Shown here one piece after another: positions 28,994-38,591 of a DNA stretch of 64,000 nucleotides. The stretch lies in assembly GCA_031292575.1 (NCBI GenBank), contig JARLGX010000011.1, positions 1 to 64,000 on the forward strand, given 5' to 3'. Made by a program: the position numbers and the translations under genes. The notes under the pieces are model-generated. The model was given only the letters and a program-made list of their open reading frames with translations. It ran no database searches and was not told the origin of the DNA. Within the stretch, counting starts at the first letter, position 1, and the number at the start of each line of letters is the position of its first letter. This DNA comes from Paludibacter sp. (lineage in GTDB: Bacteria; Bacteroidota; Bacteroidia; Bacteroidales; Paludibacteraceae).

Positions 28994-29012
28994 TTCAATA
29001 TAATATATTGAA
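28994..29012. repeat. Short inverted repeat in the susC upstream region
   Basis: TTCAATAT and ATATTGAA arms surround AAT, giving a 19-base dyad. Very A+T rich, so it could be chance. Confidence 0.35.
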
Positions 29013-29045
29013 TAATTTAAAACAGAACGCATTAAATTATATACA

Positions 29046-29080
29046 ATAAAAAACAGTCAGTGAAATCCCTGACTGCTTTT
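29046..29080. terminator. Terminator of the hybrid two-component gene
   Basis: A stem CAGTCAG (29054-29060) with CTGACTG (29069-29075) is flanked by an A-tract on the left and a T-tract on the right. It lies 28 bases past the regulator stop codon on the minus strand. Confidence 0.75.
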
Positions 29081-29102
29081 TCAAAACATTTCAATATGTA
29101 TT

Positions 29103-32100
29103 TCAATCACTTTTTTTATTCTCATTAACATGTTGGGCATATTCTTTGGGAGACATACCATAGAACTCACGGAATGAATTTGAGAAATGAGACAAATTTG
29201 AGAATCCCAACGCATAAGCAAGTTCCGAAATGCCTGTTTTTTGAGTTGAGAGCAATTCGGCAGCTTGCTTGAGGCGAATTGATTTAATAAAATCCCGAGC
29301 AGACTGATTGGTTAGTTCTTTCAACTTTCTATGCATATGCACACGGCTCATCCCTACTCCACTTGCCAAAAATTCAACATTTAGGTCTGGATCTGCAATA
29401 TTATCGTTAATAATTTTCAGGATTTTTTCCAATAAAACCTGGTCCGAAGAACGCATCACGACCGTTTTTATGTGTAATTTGTTTTCATCTGCATCCGAAA
29501 GCTTCATTTCCAGTCGCTTACGATTTCCCAACAAGCCTGCAATCCGTTTTTTCAACAATGCAATATTAAATGGTTTAACCACATAAGCATCGGCTCCTAT
29601 ATCAAATCCTTCGGCTTTGTCTTCGTCGGCCGATTTGGCAGTGAGGAGTATAATTGGAATATGATTTACATTAATGTTCGATTTTATTCTTTTGCATAAG
29701 GTAATTCCATCCATCTCCGGCATCATTACATCACTTATTACCAAATGCGGCTTTTCTTTCAGGATAAAATCCAATGCTTCCTTCCCATTCCTGCATTCGG
29801 AAATCATATACATATCTGATAATTCGGTTCGTATATATTGGCGGATTTCATCTTCATCGTCGACCACCAAAATACGATACTTCGTTTTTGATTTTATTTT
29901 GGGTTCATTTTCGACCGTCATTTCATCATAAAGCACTGCATCGGGAGTATAAAGAGCTGTTTTTTGACTTGGTTCGGCACTATAGTTTTCAATTTCCAAA
30001 TCATTCAGATGCGAATGTCCCATCGGCAAACGTACAACAAACTCACTGCCCTGTCCATCTATTTTATTACGGGCAAGAATAATCCCATGTTGCAGTTCCA
30101 CCAACGAACGTGCCAGATGAAGGCCTATTCCTGTTCCGAAATTTGATTTTGTCTGATCGTTATCTATCTGGTAAAACCGTTCAAATATTCGTTCAATCAT
30201 TTCTTCTTCTATACCTATACCAGTGTCGGAAATAATAATTTCAAAATAACTTCGTAAAGGTCCTTCTACATTTTCGTCCACTCCGGTACGAAGTGATACA
30301 ATTATTTCACCATTTTCCGGGGTATATTTAAAAGCGTTGGAAAGAATATTCAATAATACTTTATCAAAATTATTTAAATCTATCCATACATTCAACTTTG
30401 GTTCGGCATGTATAAATTCAAAATAGATATTACGCTTATTCGCCTGGTAATCGAATGTTTGCATCAAATCATCCATAAACCCGACAATATCGGTTTCTCT
30501 CATTTTCACAAACATTAGTCCCTTGTCAATTTTCCGGATATCCAATAACTGGTTAATTAAGCGCAAGATTCGTTGTCCGTTCCGATACATCATTTTATAG
30601 ACCTTTTGCTTTTCAATATCGGAATTTTCCGAAATAAGCTTCTCTAATGGACTAATAATCAATGTCATTGGGGTTCTTATTTCGTGCGAGATATTGATAA
30701 AGAACTGTAGTTTGGCTTCATTAATTTGTTCTGCATGTTCGCGTTTCATCATTTCTTGCTTATGTTCTATCTGAATTAGAATATATCTGGTAATTCCATA
30801 TCCCAGAAGCACAACCAGAATAAAATAGATAGTTTTTGCCCACCACGACAGATACCAAGGGGGAGTGATAATAATCAGGTATTCCTTTTCGGGTGACATA
30901 TTATTCTGAATGCAAGCCATTACCTTTAATTTGTAGGTCCCATAACTTATATTCGTAAAGTTAATGCGGCTTACACCTTGTTCGGTATTTACCCATTCAG
31001 AATTTAATCCTTCCATTTTGTATCGATAATAAACACGTTCTGAATTTCCAAAATCGAACGTTGAGAATTCGAGACTAAACATATTGTCTTTATAGCTCAA
31101 ATGGATAGTATCTGCATCAGATATAAATCGGGTAATTATTTTTTGATTCTTTGCACCATACTGTCTTTCCTTGTTTAAGGGAACATCCATAATATACAAA
31201 TCGGTGAGATATACTTTTAATTTTTTTCTTGAATCATTGATTTCTTGTGGATAAAAATGACTCACACCACTTATTCCTCCAAAAAACATTTCGCCATTAC
31301 TTGCATGAAAAGTGGCACCTTTTGAGAATTCATTTCCTTGTAAGCCATCGAAAGCGTAATAGTTTATAAATTTATTTTCTCTGATAATTAATTTAGAGAT
31401 ACCCATGTGCGTGCTCAACCAAATATTTCCTTTTTCATCTTCCAATATGCCACAAATAACATTACTCGGAAGTCCATCAACCATTGTATATAATTTTGAT
31501 TGATTCTTCTTTTTGTCGTAACAAGCTAAACCTTCAGTAGTTCCAATCCAAATATTGCCATTATGATCTTCGAACATCGAATACACGATTAAGCCGGGCA
31601 ATATATTGTTTTTGGTTGTAAAATTTATAATTTTATTTGTTTCAGGATTTATTTTACAAACTCCACCAAATGTGCCTATCCATATAAATCCATCCCTGTC
31701 AGATAAAACACAATTAATACCATCATGTAATATTTTTCCATTATGCCCACCAACAAGAGCATAATGTTGTTTATAAGTATATGTTTTTAAATCAAAAGAA
31801 TACAAACCTGCACCATTTGTTCCAATCCACAGATTTTTTTTCTTATCTTCAGTAATACACATTACCTTATTACTCAGCGAATTGTTCCCTATGCTTGGCG
31901 AAATCTGATTATAGTATGTACAAATGCCATTATTCTTATTAAATTTAGCGAGCCCATTTAAATAAGATCCCAACCAAATATCGTTATTACTATCCTGAAA
32001 AATGCACATGATAGTATTTGAAACAGAATTTGGCGTGGTTCGTGAGTAATGCTTTGCTTTTCTTCCATTCTCAACACCATAAATCCCATCATTATCAGTA

Positions 32101-33209
32101 CAAACCCATACAATATTATCTTTATCTTTCAATATAGACATTACACAACTTGAGCCTATAATATTCTTATTGAATGATTTATAGCCATAAATTTTAAATT
32201 TATTGGGATTATTGGGAGTGAAATAAACTCCCTTTTGAAAAATACCTGTCCATAAGTTACCGGCTTTATCCTGCAAAATAGAATGCACCTTCATTTTAGA
32301 GAAATCAAACAAAGATGATTGAATCTCAATATCTTCCAGGCAATTTTTTTCGGGGTTATATATTTTCATACCCATGCCATCAGTTCCCACTAATAAGTTC
32401 TTTTGTTTATCAACAAACAAACATTTTACAGGTAGTCCTTGCTGAGATTGGTGATAAATAACCGGTTCAAACTTATTGGTGACTCTATTAAATTTAAAAA
32501 GTCCGGAAGTAAGCGTGCCCACGAAGATATTGCCAAAGTGATCCTCACATATAGCTGAAGTTTGATTACTCCCTATCTGAGTTGGCGATTTATAAGTATA
32601 AAGCTTTTTTGTGCTTGGTGAGTATCTGTTCAACCCCTGATCATCGGATAAAATCCAAAAATCTCTTCTCGAATCTTGAAATACTGCTACTAAAGAACTG
32701 CTACATAATAACTTTGAAAATTTCGAATCAAAGTGATACGAATCTGTATTAGAGTCTATAATTAAAAGACCCTGATCACTGGTAACCCAAATTTGGTGTG
32801 TGTTGCTTTCAATAATTGAAGTAATGCTAGGTTCTATATTTGCTCCATTTTTGAATAGTTTAATTTGTTCAAAAGAATCTTCAACCCTATTGTAGAGCAT
32901 AAGTCCATTAATACATCCAACCCAAAAGCGACCGGATGAATCTTCAAAAAGAGTTCGCACGTAATTATTTCTAAGTGTTTTTGGATTCCCTTTTATGCTT
33001 TTATAAGTCGTGAATTTTACTCCATCGTACTTATTCAAACCATCCTCAGTTGCAATCCAAATATAATTTCGTTTATCTTGATAAATTGCATTTATCAAGC
33101 TGTTGGAAAGTTCTTTATCAGTAGAGTAAAAAGTTCCGATTTGAGAAAAGACCAGAGACAGTTGACCTAAAATGAATAGAAAAAAAAAGGCGTGATTTCG
33201 TTTTTTCAT
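29103..33209 (-). CDS. Hybrid two-component system sensor-regulator (HTCS)
   Basis: A single-protein sensor kinase, response regulator and DNA-binding activator controlling the xylan locus. I take the start at 33209 (1368 residues) because its signal sequence MKKRNHAFFFLFILGQLSLVFS is then N-terminal. The periplasmic part has many two-bladed-propeller repeats of the IWIGT/LWIGT type (about 30-680) and a Y_Y_Y domain (about 690-780). One membrane helix near 790-815 follows. Next are HisKA with His842 (NISHEIRTPM), HATPase (DTGIGIE, GTGIGLHL), a receiver with Asp1160 (ISDVMMPEMDG) and a C-terminal AraC-type helix-turn-helix (about 1265-1365). HTCS proteins bind an oligosaccharide in the propeller; a xylo-oligosaccharide is inferred from the neighbours. 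Confidence 0.95.
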   Translation of the reverse strand: MKKRNHAFFFLFILGQLSLVFSQIGTFYSTDKELSNSLINAIYQDKRNYIWIATEDGLNKYDGVKFTTYKSIKGNPKTLRNNYVRTLFEDSSGRFWVGCINGLMLYNRVEDSFEQIKLFKNGANIEPSITSIIESNTHQIWVTSDQGLLIIDSNTDSYHFDSKFSKLLCSSSLVAVFQDSRRDFWILSDDQGLNRYSPSTKKLYTYKSPTQIGSNQTSAICEDHFGNIFVGTLTSGLFKFNRVTNKFEPVIYHQSQQGLPVKCLFVDKQKNLLVGTDGMGMKIYNPEKNCLEDIEIQSSLFDFSKMKVHSILQDKAGNLWTGIFQKGVYFTPNNPNKFKIYGYKSFNKNIIGSSCVMSILKDKDNIVWVCTDNDGIYGVENGRKAKHYSRTTPNSVSNTIMCIFQDSNNDIWLGSYLNGLAKFNKNNGICTYYNQISPSIGNNSLSNKVMCITEDKKKNLWIGTNGAGLYSFDLKTYTYKQHYALVGGHNGKILHDGINCVLSDRDGFIWIGTFGGVCKINPETNKIINFTTKNNILPGLIVYSMFEDHNGNIWIGTTEGLACYDKKKNQSKLYTMVDGLPSNVICGILEDEKGNIWLSTHMGISKLIIRENKFINYYAFDGLQGNEFSKGATFHASNGEMFFGGISGVSHFYPQEINDSRKKLKVYLTDLYIMDVPLNKERQYGAKNQKIITRFISDADTIHLSYKDNMFSLEFSTFDFGNSERVYYRYKMEGLNSEWVNTEQGVSRINFTNISYGTYKLKVMACIQNNMSPEKEYLIIITPPWYLSWWAKTIYFILVVLLGYGITRYILIQIEHKQEMMKREHAEQINEAKLQFFINISHEIRTPMTLIISPLEKLISENSDIEKQKVYKMMYRNGQRILRLINQLLDIRKIDKGLMFVKMRETDIVGFMDDLMQTFDYQANKRNIYFEFIHAEPKLNVWIDLNNFDKVLLNILSNAFKYTPENGEIIVSLRTGVDENVEGPLRSYFEIIISDTGIGIEEEMIERIFERFYQIDNDQTKSNFGTGIGLHLARSLVELQHGIILARNKIDGQGSEFVVRLPMGHSHLNDLEIENYSAEPSQKTALYTPDAVLYDEMTVENEPKIKSKTKYRILVVDDEDEIRQYIRTELSDMYMISECRNGKEALDFILKEKPHLVISDVMMPEMDGITLCKRIKSNINVNHIPIILLTAKSADEDKAEGFDIGADAYVVKPFNIALLKKRIAGLLGNRKRLEMKLSDADENKLHIKTVVMRSSDQVLLEKILKIINDNIADPDLNVEFLASGVGMSRVHMHRKLKELTNQSARDFIKSIRLKQAAELLSTQKTGISELAYALGFSNLSHFSNSFREFYGMSPKEYAQHVNENKKSD

Positions 33210-33217
33210 GAATCCGA

Positions 33218-33247
33218 CAAATATAAGGTTGTATTTCAAAAGACAAA
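33218..33247 (-). promoter_or_regulatory. Candidate promoter of the HTCS gene
   Basis: On the minus strand TTTG (33244-33247) is followed after 18 bases by TATATTTG (33218-33225), a good match to the phylum consensus. The start codon lies only nine bases further, so the mRNA would be nearly leaderless. An overlapping TAACTTTG at 33244-33251 is an alternative -7 that would leave a longer leader. Confidence 0.5.
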
Positions 33248-33461
33248 GTTACTAATAGTTTGATAACAATTTTTCGAATAAATGCGTTTTTTCAATGAAC
33301 TCAAGTGTCTTACATGATTAAAAAATAAGGAAAAAAGAAAAAATAATGACATTACCTGAATTACAAGTTCCGTAATCAAATTGTAAATATTGATAAATTT
33401 ACGAATGCTTAATATATGGAATAGATAATTTTTAATCTTTCAAATTCATGCTTTAGTAAAA

Positions 33462-33494
33462 TGTCCCGAAATACTATATTAGAATTTCGGGACA
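33462..33494 (-). terminator. Terminator of the xylose operon
   Basis: Eleven-base arms (33462-33472 and 33484-33494) pair perfectly around an 11-base loop. They lie 35 bases beyond the xylose symporter stop codon. Confidence 0.7.
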
Positions 33495-33528
33495 ACTTTT
33501 CAAGTTACTTACAGGAGAAGTGTTTATC

Positions 33529-34932
33529 TTATTTTCTCCACAATTTGCTCATATCTTCCAATGTTTTTCCTTTGGTTTCGGGAACCATTTTCCAAATAAA
33601 GAGAGCAGAAAGAACAGACATTACACCGTAAAGCACGTAAGTAAATGTAATGCTGAATGCTTCCAGCGATGGGAAAGTAGCCGAAACGATAAAATTAGAA
33701 ATCCATTGAGCCGCCACGGCAATAGCGATGGCTTTACCACGAATGGTATTCGGGAAAATTTCAGAAATAAGCACCCAAGTAATTGGTCCCCACGACATCA
33801 TAAACGAAGCCGAATAGATAACAATGAAAATCAGTGTACTTACTCCGATAATATGAGAATATGCCAATAAACCAATGGCAAACATACCGATAGCCATACC
33901 CACCGAACCGATAATCAACAGCGGTTTACGTCCGAATTTATCAACCGTAAAGATGGCCACCAACGTAAAAATAATGTTGATAAAGCCCATGATAACGGTT
34001 TGGTACATGGCGGCATCATTTCCAAATCCAAGTCCTTTGAAAATGGTCGGTGCATAATAAAGCACCACATTGATACCAACAGCTTGTTGAAATATAGATA
34101 AAAGAATACCAATTATCAATACCTTCCAACCATATGCCAGCACCTTTTCCACCTTTTCGTGAGCAGAATCTTTAATGTCTTGTAGAATTTCTTTGGCTTT
34201 GTTCGAACCATTGATTTTTCCAAGAACATATAATGCTTTTTCTTCCTGACCAACTAGCGCCAAATGGCGCGGAGTTTCAGGAACAAAGAACAATAATAAC
34301 CCAAACAAAGCTGCTGGTACTGCATTGGAAGCAAACATATAACGCCATCCGGTAGCATCAATCCATTCCTGTGCCTGACCTTTTGTAATAAAATAATTAA
34401 CGAAATAGACAATCAACATACCGAAAATAATGGCAAATTGATTCCACGAAACCAATTTTCCACGAATTTCGGCCGGTGCAATTTCAGCAATGTACATAGG
34501 ACTGATAGCCGAAGCAAGGCCAACACCAATTCCACCAATTACTCGATAAAGATTGAATGCAATTAGCACCGGAACAGATCCATCACCTTTGTGAAAGAAA
34601 AAGAATTCGGGATAAGACGCTCCTAAAGCCGACAAAAAGAACATAACGGCTGCAAAAAGCAATGAATTTTTACGTCCCATCTTCTCTGCAAAAATACCTG
34701 AAACAGCACTACCGATAATACAACCGATAAGTGCACTTGCCACTGTGGCGCCATGTATAGCAGCTGCAATTTTTTCACTACCAAAAGTTTCAGCATTAAT
34801 GTGAAAAACAACTTTCAATGAATCGACAGCACCCGAGATAACGGCTGTGTCGTATCCAAAAAGTAAACCTCCCAGTGTGGCCACCAATGTAATACCGAAA
34901 ATATAAAGTTTACTTCCGCTGTGTGTGTTCAT
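33529..34932 (-). CDS. xylE: D-xylose:H+ symporter (sugar porter MFS)
   Basis: Inner-membrane sugar porter of the major facilitator superfamily. I take the ATG at 34932 (467 residues, MNTHSGSKLYIFGIT); the upstream in-frame extension is repeat-derived. Sugar porter signatures are visible: GGLLFGYDTAVISGA in helix 1, GRKNSLLFAA after helix 2, PMYIAEIAPAEIRGKLVSWNQFAI in the middle, QQAVGINVVLYYAP, DKFGRKPLL and the C-terminal VPETKGKTLE. Twelve membrane segments are expected. It is the last gene of the xylose operon, downstream of xylA, which fits import of free xylose. Confidence 0.92.
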   Translation of the reverse strand: MNTHSGSKLYIFGITLVATLGGLLFGYDTAVISGAVDSLKVVFHINAETFGSEKIAAAIHGATVASALIGCIIGSAVSGIFAEKMGRKNSLLFAAVMFFLSALGASYPEFFFFHKGDGSVPVLIAFNLYRVIGGIGVGLASAISPMYIAEIAPAEIRGKLVSWNQFAIIFGMLIVYFVNYFITKGQAQEWIDATGWRYMFASNAVPAALFGLLLFFVPETPRHLALVGQEEKALYVLGKINGSNKAKEILQDIKDSAHEKVEKVLAYGWKVLIIGILLSIFQQAVGINVVLYYAPTIFKGLGFGNDAAMYQTVIMGFINIIFTLVAIFTVDKFGRKPLLIIGSVGMAIGMFAIGLLAYSHIIGVSTLIFIVIYSASFMMSWGPITWVLISEIFPNTIRGKAIAIAVAAQWISNFIVSATFPSLEAFSITFTYVLYGVMSVLSALFIWKMVPETKGKTLEDMSKLWRK

Positions 34933-34964
34933 ATTTATTAATTTAGAGGTAAGGAGTAAGAGGT

Positions 34965-35009
34965 AAGGGGTAAGAAGCAAAGTACTTGCCTTTAACCTTC
35001 TTACCCCTT
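34965..35009. repeat. Inverted repeat between xylA and xylE
   Basis: Thirteen-base arms (34965-34977 and 34997-35009) form a perfect inverted repeat with a 19-base spacer. The left arm belongs to a purine run (about 34945-34977) made of near-repeats of the GGTAAG/AGTAAG type. It has no U-tract on the minus strand, so it looks more like an mRNA processing or stabilising hairpin, or an intergenic repeat, than a terminator. Confidence 0.65.
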
Positions 35010-35019
35010 GCTTCTATTT

Positions 35020-36336
35020 TTAAATGTACATATTTACAATTGCTTCGTAAAGTTCTTGTTTACCGCTGATTTGTGCAGGTTCGTCTTTCGATTTTGCATA
35101 AGCAACTACATCTTCGAAAGATAATTTACCTTCTTCAAATTCTTTCCCTTTTCCGGCATCGTAAGATGCATAACGGTCGGAAACCATTTTTTTGTAAGGA
35201 GATTCTTCTAAAATTGCAGCAGCAGTTTCCAACGCACGAGCCATAACATCCATGGCAGCAACGTGTGCAATAAATAAATCATTGTTATCGGTAGAGTTAC
35301 GACGAATTTTAGCATCGAAGTTGGTACCACCACCTTGCATACCACCACCTTGAAGAATAACAAGCATAGCCTGAGTCAATTCAAAAAGATCGATAGGGAA
35401 TTGGTCAGTATCCCAACCGTTTTGAACATCACCGCGATTAGCATCGATAGCACCAAGCATTCCACGATCTACTGCACATTGCAATTCATGTTCGAAGGTA
35501 TGACCGGCCAACGTAGCGTGATTAACTTCAATATTGATTTTGAAATCATTTTCCAAACCGAATTCTTTCAGGAAGCCGATAACTGTTTCAGTATCTGCAT
35601 CATATTGATGTTTCATTGGTTCCATTGGTTTTGGTTCAATCAGAAACACACCTTTGAAACCTTTTGCACGGGCATAATCACGAGCTTTAGTCAACATAAT
35701 TCCCATGTGTTGTTTTTCGCGTTTCATGTTAGTGTTCAACAACGACATATAACCTTCGCGCCCTCCCCAGAATACGTATGCTTTTCCACCTAATTCGATC
35801 GTTGCATCCATTGCATTCTTAATCTGAACCATAGCCCGGGCAGCTGCATCAAAGTTAGGATTTGTACTGGCTCCATTCATATAGCGTGCATGCGAGAATA
35901 CGTTGGCAGTACCCCACATTAGTTTGATACCTGTTTCGGCTTGTTTTTGCTTTGCATAAGCAACAATTGCTTTCAAGTTAGCTTCATATTCAGCAATGCT
36001 GCTGCCTTCGCTAATTAAATCGGTATCGTGAAAACAGTAATATTCGATACCAACTTTCTGCATAAATTCAAAACCCGCATCCATTTTATCTTTTGCAGCC
36101 TGCAAAGCATCAGCAGCTCCTACCCATGGATGAACTTGTGTTCCTCCTCCAAATGGGTCACCACCTTCGGCACACAAGGTATGCCACCAAGCCATACTGA
36201 ACTTAAACCATTCTTTCATTGATTTACCATAAACCACTTTTTCAGCATCATAATAATGAAATGCCAATGGGTTTTTACTTTCTTTACCTTCGAATTTGAT
36301 TTTTTCCACTGATGGGAAATAAACTTTTGTACTCAT
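35020..36336 (-). CDS. xylA: Xylose isomerase
   Basis: Interconverts D-xylose and D-xylulose in the cytoplasm. The 438-residue protein is of the long (class II) type. Signature blocks include [13 protein letters not shown] with the catalytic His, [34 protein letters not shown] and the metal-binding [18 protein letters not shown]. It sits 35 bases downstream of the GH3 gene and upstream of xylE in the xylose operon. Confidence 0.97.
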   Translation of the reverse strand: MSTKVYFPSVEKIKFEGKESKNPLAFHYYDAEKVVYGKSMKEWFKFSMAWWHTLCAEGGDPFGGGTQVHPWVGAADALQAAKDKMDAGFEFMQKVGIEYYCFHDTDLISEGSSIAEYEANLKAIVAYAKQKQAETGIKLMWGTANVFSHARYMNGASTNPNFDAAARAMVQIKNAMDATIELGGKAYVFWGGREGYMSLLNTNMKREKQHMGIMLTKARDYARAKGFKGVFLIEPKPMEPMKHQYDADTETVIGFLKEFGLENDFKINIEVNHATLAGHTFEHELQCAVDRGMLGAIDANRGDVQNGWDTDQFPIDLFELTQAMLVILQGGGMQGGGTNFDAKIRRNSTDNNDLFIAHVAAMDVMARALETAAAILEESPYKKMVSDRYASYDAGKGKEFEEGKLSFEDVVAYAKSKDEPAQISGKQELYEAIVNMYI

Positions 36337-36371
36337 AATTTAATTGTTTATTTAGTTATTTGAATATGAAT

Positions 36372-38564
36372 TTATTCTACATTAAATACTTCTGATACCG
36401 GGCTTGGTGCACCTAATCTTTGGGAAAGTTCTGAAGGTGAGCTACCGGAAATATATACTTTGAAATCGCCAGACTCAATTACTCTTTCGCCGGTTTCGGT
36501 TACAAGTTCCATCATTTGAGGTGTAACTTCAAACGAAATCTCTTGCGATTCGCCCGGATTAAGTTTTATTCTTTTCATTCCTTTAAGTGCAAAAATCGGA
36601 GTTTCCACGCTTGTTCTCAAATCAGTTATATAAAGTTGTGAAACTTCTTCGCCACTTGCTTTGCCCGTATTTGTAATCGTCGCTGAAACCTTTACCGACT
36701 GTCCTTTTTTTATTTTATCCTTATCAATTTTCATATTGCTGTATACATAGGAAGTATAACTTAATCCAAATCCAAAAGGATAAAGCGGTTCTTCGGTCAT
36801 ATAACGATATGTACGTCCTTTCATACTATAATCCTCAAAAGCAGGTAATTGACTGGCTGACTTTGGAAAAGTAATACTCAACCTGCCTGATGGATTTACA
36901 TCTCCAAATATTGCATCGGCCACTGCACGGCCACCTTCCTGACCAGGATACCACACAAAAAGAATGGCGTCGGCAATTTCTGATAATTCGGGAGTGCAAA
37001 TCGGGCTTCCGCCTGTAAGCACAAGAATAATCGGTTTTTTACATTTTTTCTTCAATTCTCGTAAATAGTCAAGTTGATTTTGAGGCAAGCCCAAATCCAA
37101 ACGATCGCCTCTTGTAGTAGAAGCTATTGACTCGCCCTCTTCACCTTCAAAAATTCCCGAGATTCCAAAAACAGCAACAACTGCATCGGCCGCAGCAGCT
37201 TCGCCTAATGAATAATTCATCGAGTTTTTATTCTCTGCACTTGGCTCTACTCCCATTCTATAACTTACTGAAGTTCCAGCACTTACTTTGCCTACAATAG
37301 CTTGCATAATTGTGGTAAGTCGGTCATTAACACCATTATAGTTACCAAGCAAAATATCCTGGCTTGCAGCATAAGGGCCTACAATAAAAAGTGATTTCAG
37401 GTCTTTCTTCAAAGGTAAAATACTCTTATTATTTTGCAAAAGCACCAACGATTTTGCAGCAGCTTCGTAAGCCAAATCAATATGTTGCTGATCCCCAATC
37501 ACATCTTCCTTAATTTTCGAATATGGGTTTTGATTTATAGGATCGAATAATCCCAGTTTAAATCTTGTTCTTAACAGCTGGCTTAATGCCGCATCAACTT
37601 CTTTTTCAGTAACAAGTCCCCGTTTAACTGCTTCGGGCAAACTGTTAAACTCATCACCGCAATTTAAATTCACACCACTTTTTATAGCTAACGCACATGC
37701 TTCAGCGGCATCTTTTGCAGCTCCGTGAGATTGGTAAAAGTCTCGAATAGCCATGCAATCAGTGGTTACATATCCTTTAAAGCCCCATTGTTTTCTCAAT
37801 AAATCGTTCAACAAGTAAGAACTACCACAGCAAGGCTTTCCAAAAGTGCTGTTATATGCACACATTACGCTTTCCACTTTCCCATCTTTCACCAATGCTT
37901 CAAACGCAGGAACATAAGTTTCCATAAAATCTTTCATTGGCGGTTCAGCATCGAAAGAGTGACGCAATGCTTCAGGTCCGGAATGGACTACATAATGTTT
38001 TGCACAGGCTGCTGTTTTCAGATATTTCGGATCATTACCCTGCATACCTTTTACATATGCTACTCCCATTTTTGAAGTTAGATACGGATCTTCGCCAAAA
38101 GTCTCTTGCCCACGTCCCCAACGCGGATCCCGGAAGATATTTATATTTGGAGCATAAAAAGTGATACCTGAATACTGTCCGTAATTTTCAAGTCGTTGAG
38201 CAATATTGTATTTTGCCCAGGCTTCATCTGAAATAGCTTCGCCAATTCTATAAATTAAATCAGGATCAAATGTTGCAGCAAGTCCTATATTTTCGGGGAA
38301 TACAGTTGCTCTACCAGTACGTGCCACCCCATGCAATGACTCGTTCCACCAATTATATGGAAGAATTCCAAGCCGTTTAATTGCAGGTGCCTCGTTTAGC
38401 ATCTGAGCAGCTTTTTCCTCCAAAGTCAACCGCGAGACCAAGTCTGTTACACGTTCATCAATCGTTTTGCTTGTATCCTGAAACGGATACTTTACAATAT
38501 TTTCTGCAGAAATTAAGCTGCAAACAATCAATAAAATAATCAATAAACCATAAGATTTTCTCAT
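36372..38564 (-). CDS. GH3 beta-xylosidase, exported
   Basis: A 730-residue GH3 enzyme with a signal peptide (MRKSYGLLIILLIVCSLISA). Its nucleophile is Asp269 in GYVTTDCMAI, following the KHYVVHSGPE and RDPRWGRGQETFGEDP blocks. A two-domain GH3 core is followed by a C-terminal fibronectin-like domain (about residues 640-720). Its position inside the core xylose operon between xylB and xylA makes beta-xylosidase the most likely activity, splitting xylobiose and short xylo-oligosaccharides in the periplasm. Related members are beta-glucosidases or arabinofuranosidases, so specificity is inferred. Confidence 0.92.
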   Translation of the reverse strand: MRKSYGLLIILLIVCSLISAENIVKYPFQDTSKTIDERVTDLVSRLTLEEKAAQMLNEAPAIKRLGILPYNWWNESLHGVARTGRATVFPENIGLAATFDPDLIYRIGEAISDEAWAKYNIAQRLENYGQYSGITFYAPNINIFRDPRWGRGQETFGEDPYLTSKMGVAYVKGMQGNDPKYLKTAACAKHYVVHSGPEALRHSFDAEPPMKDFMETYVPAFEALVKDGKVESVMCAYNSTFGKPCCGSSYLLNDLLRKQWGFKGYVTTDCMAIRDFYQSHGAAKDAAEACALAIKSGVNLNCGDEFNSLPEAVKRGLVTEKEVDAALSQLLRTRFKLGLFDPINQNPYSKIKEDVIGDQQHIDLAYEAAAKSLVLLQNNKSILPLKKDLKSLFIVGPYAASQDILLGNYNGVNDRLTTIMQAIVGKVSAGTSVSYRMGVEPSAENKNSMNYSLGEAAAADAVVAVFGISGIFEGEEGESIASTTRGDRLDLGLPQNQLDYLRELKKKCKKPIILVLTGGSPICTPELSEIADAILFVWYPGQEGGRAVADAIFGDVNPSGRLSITFPKSASQLPAFEDYSMKGRTYRYMTEEPLYPFGFGLSYTSYVYSNMKIDKDKIKKGQSVKVSATITNTGKASGEEVSQLYITDLRTSVETPIFALKGMKRIKLNPGESQEISFEVTPQMMELVTETGERVIESGDFKVYISGSSPSELSQRLGAPSPVSEVFNVE

Positions 38565-38591
38565 AAAAAAAATTCTTTTTAAATATTAATC

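Larger units (their letters stand above)
28520..29102 (-). promoter_or_regulatory. Leader and regulatory region of the xylan locus
   Basis: A 583-base A+T-rich region between the sensor-regulator gene and susC, both on the minus strand. It contains the regulator's terminator (29046-29080), two short perfect inverted repeats (28957-28971 and 28994-29012) that could be operators, a strong minus-strand terminator (28832-28880), and a possible susC -7 element TAAGTTTG at 28632-28639 with no clear -33 partner. Lack of a -33 would fit a promoter that depends on an activator such as the neighbouring hybrid two-component protein. Confidence 0.55.

Noticed and set aside
34933-34980. An N-terminal extension of the xylose symporter (MLLTPYLLLLTSK...).
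   Set aside because: It is translated from GTAAG near-repeats in the intergenic hairpin region. The ATG at 34932 gives a normal sugar porter N-terminus.
35335-35793. A 152-codon frame opposite xylA.
   Set aside because: It is a shadow of the strongly conserved xylose isomerase gene, with no independent signals.
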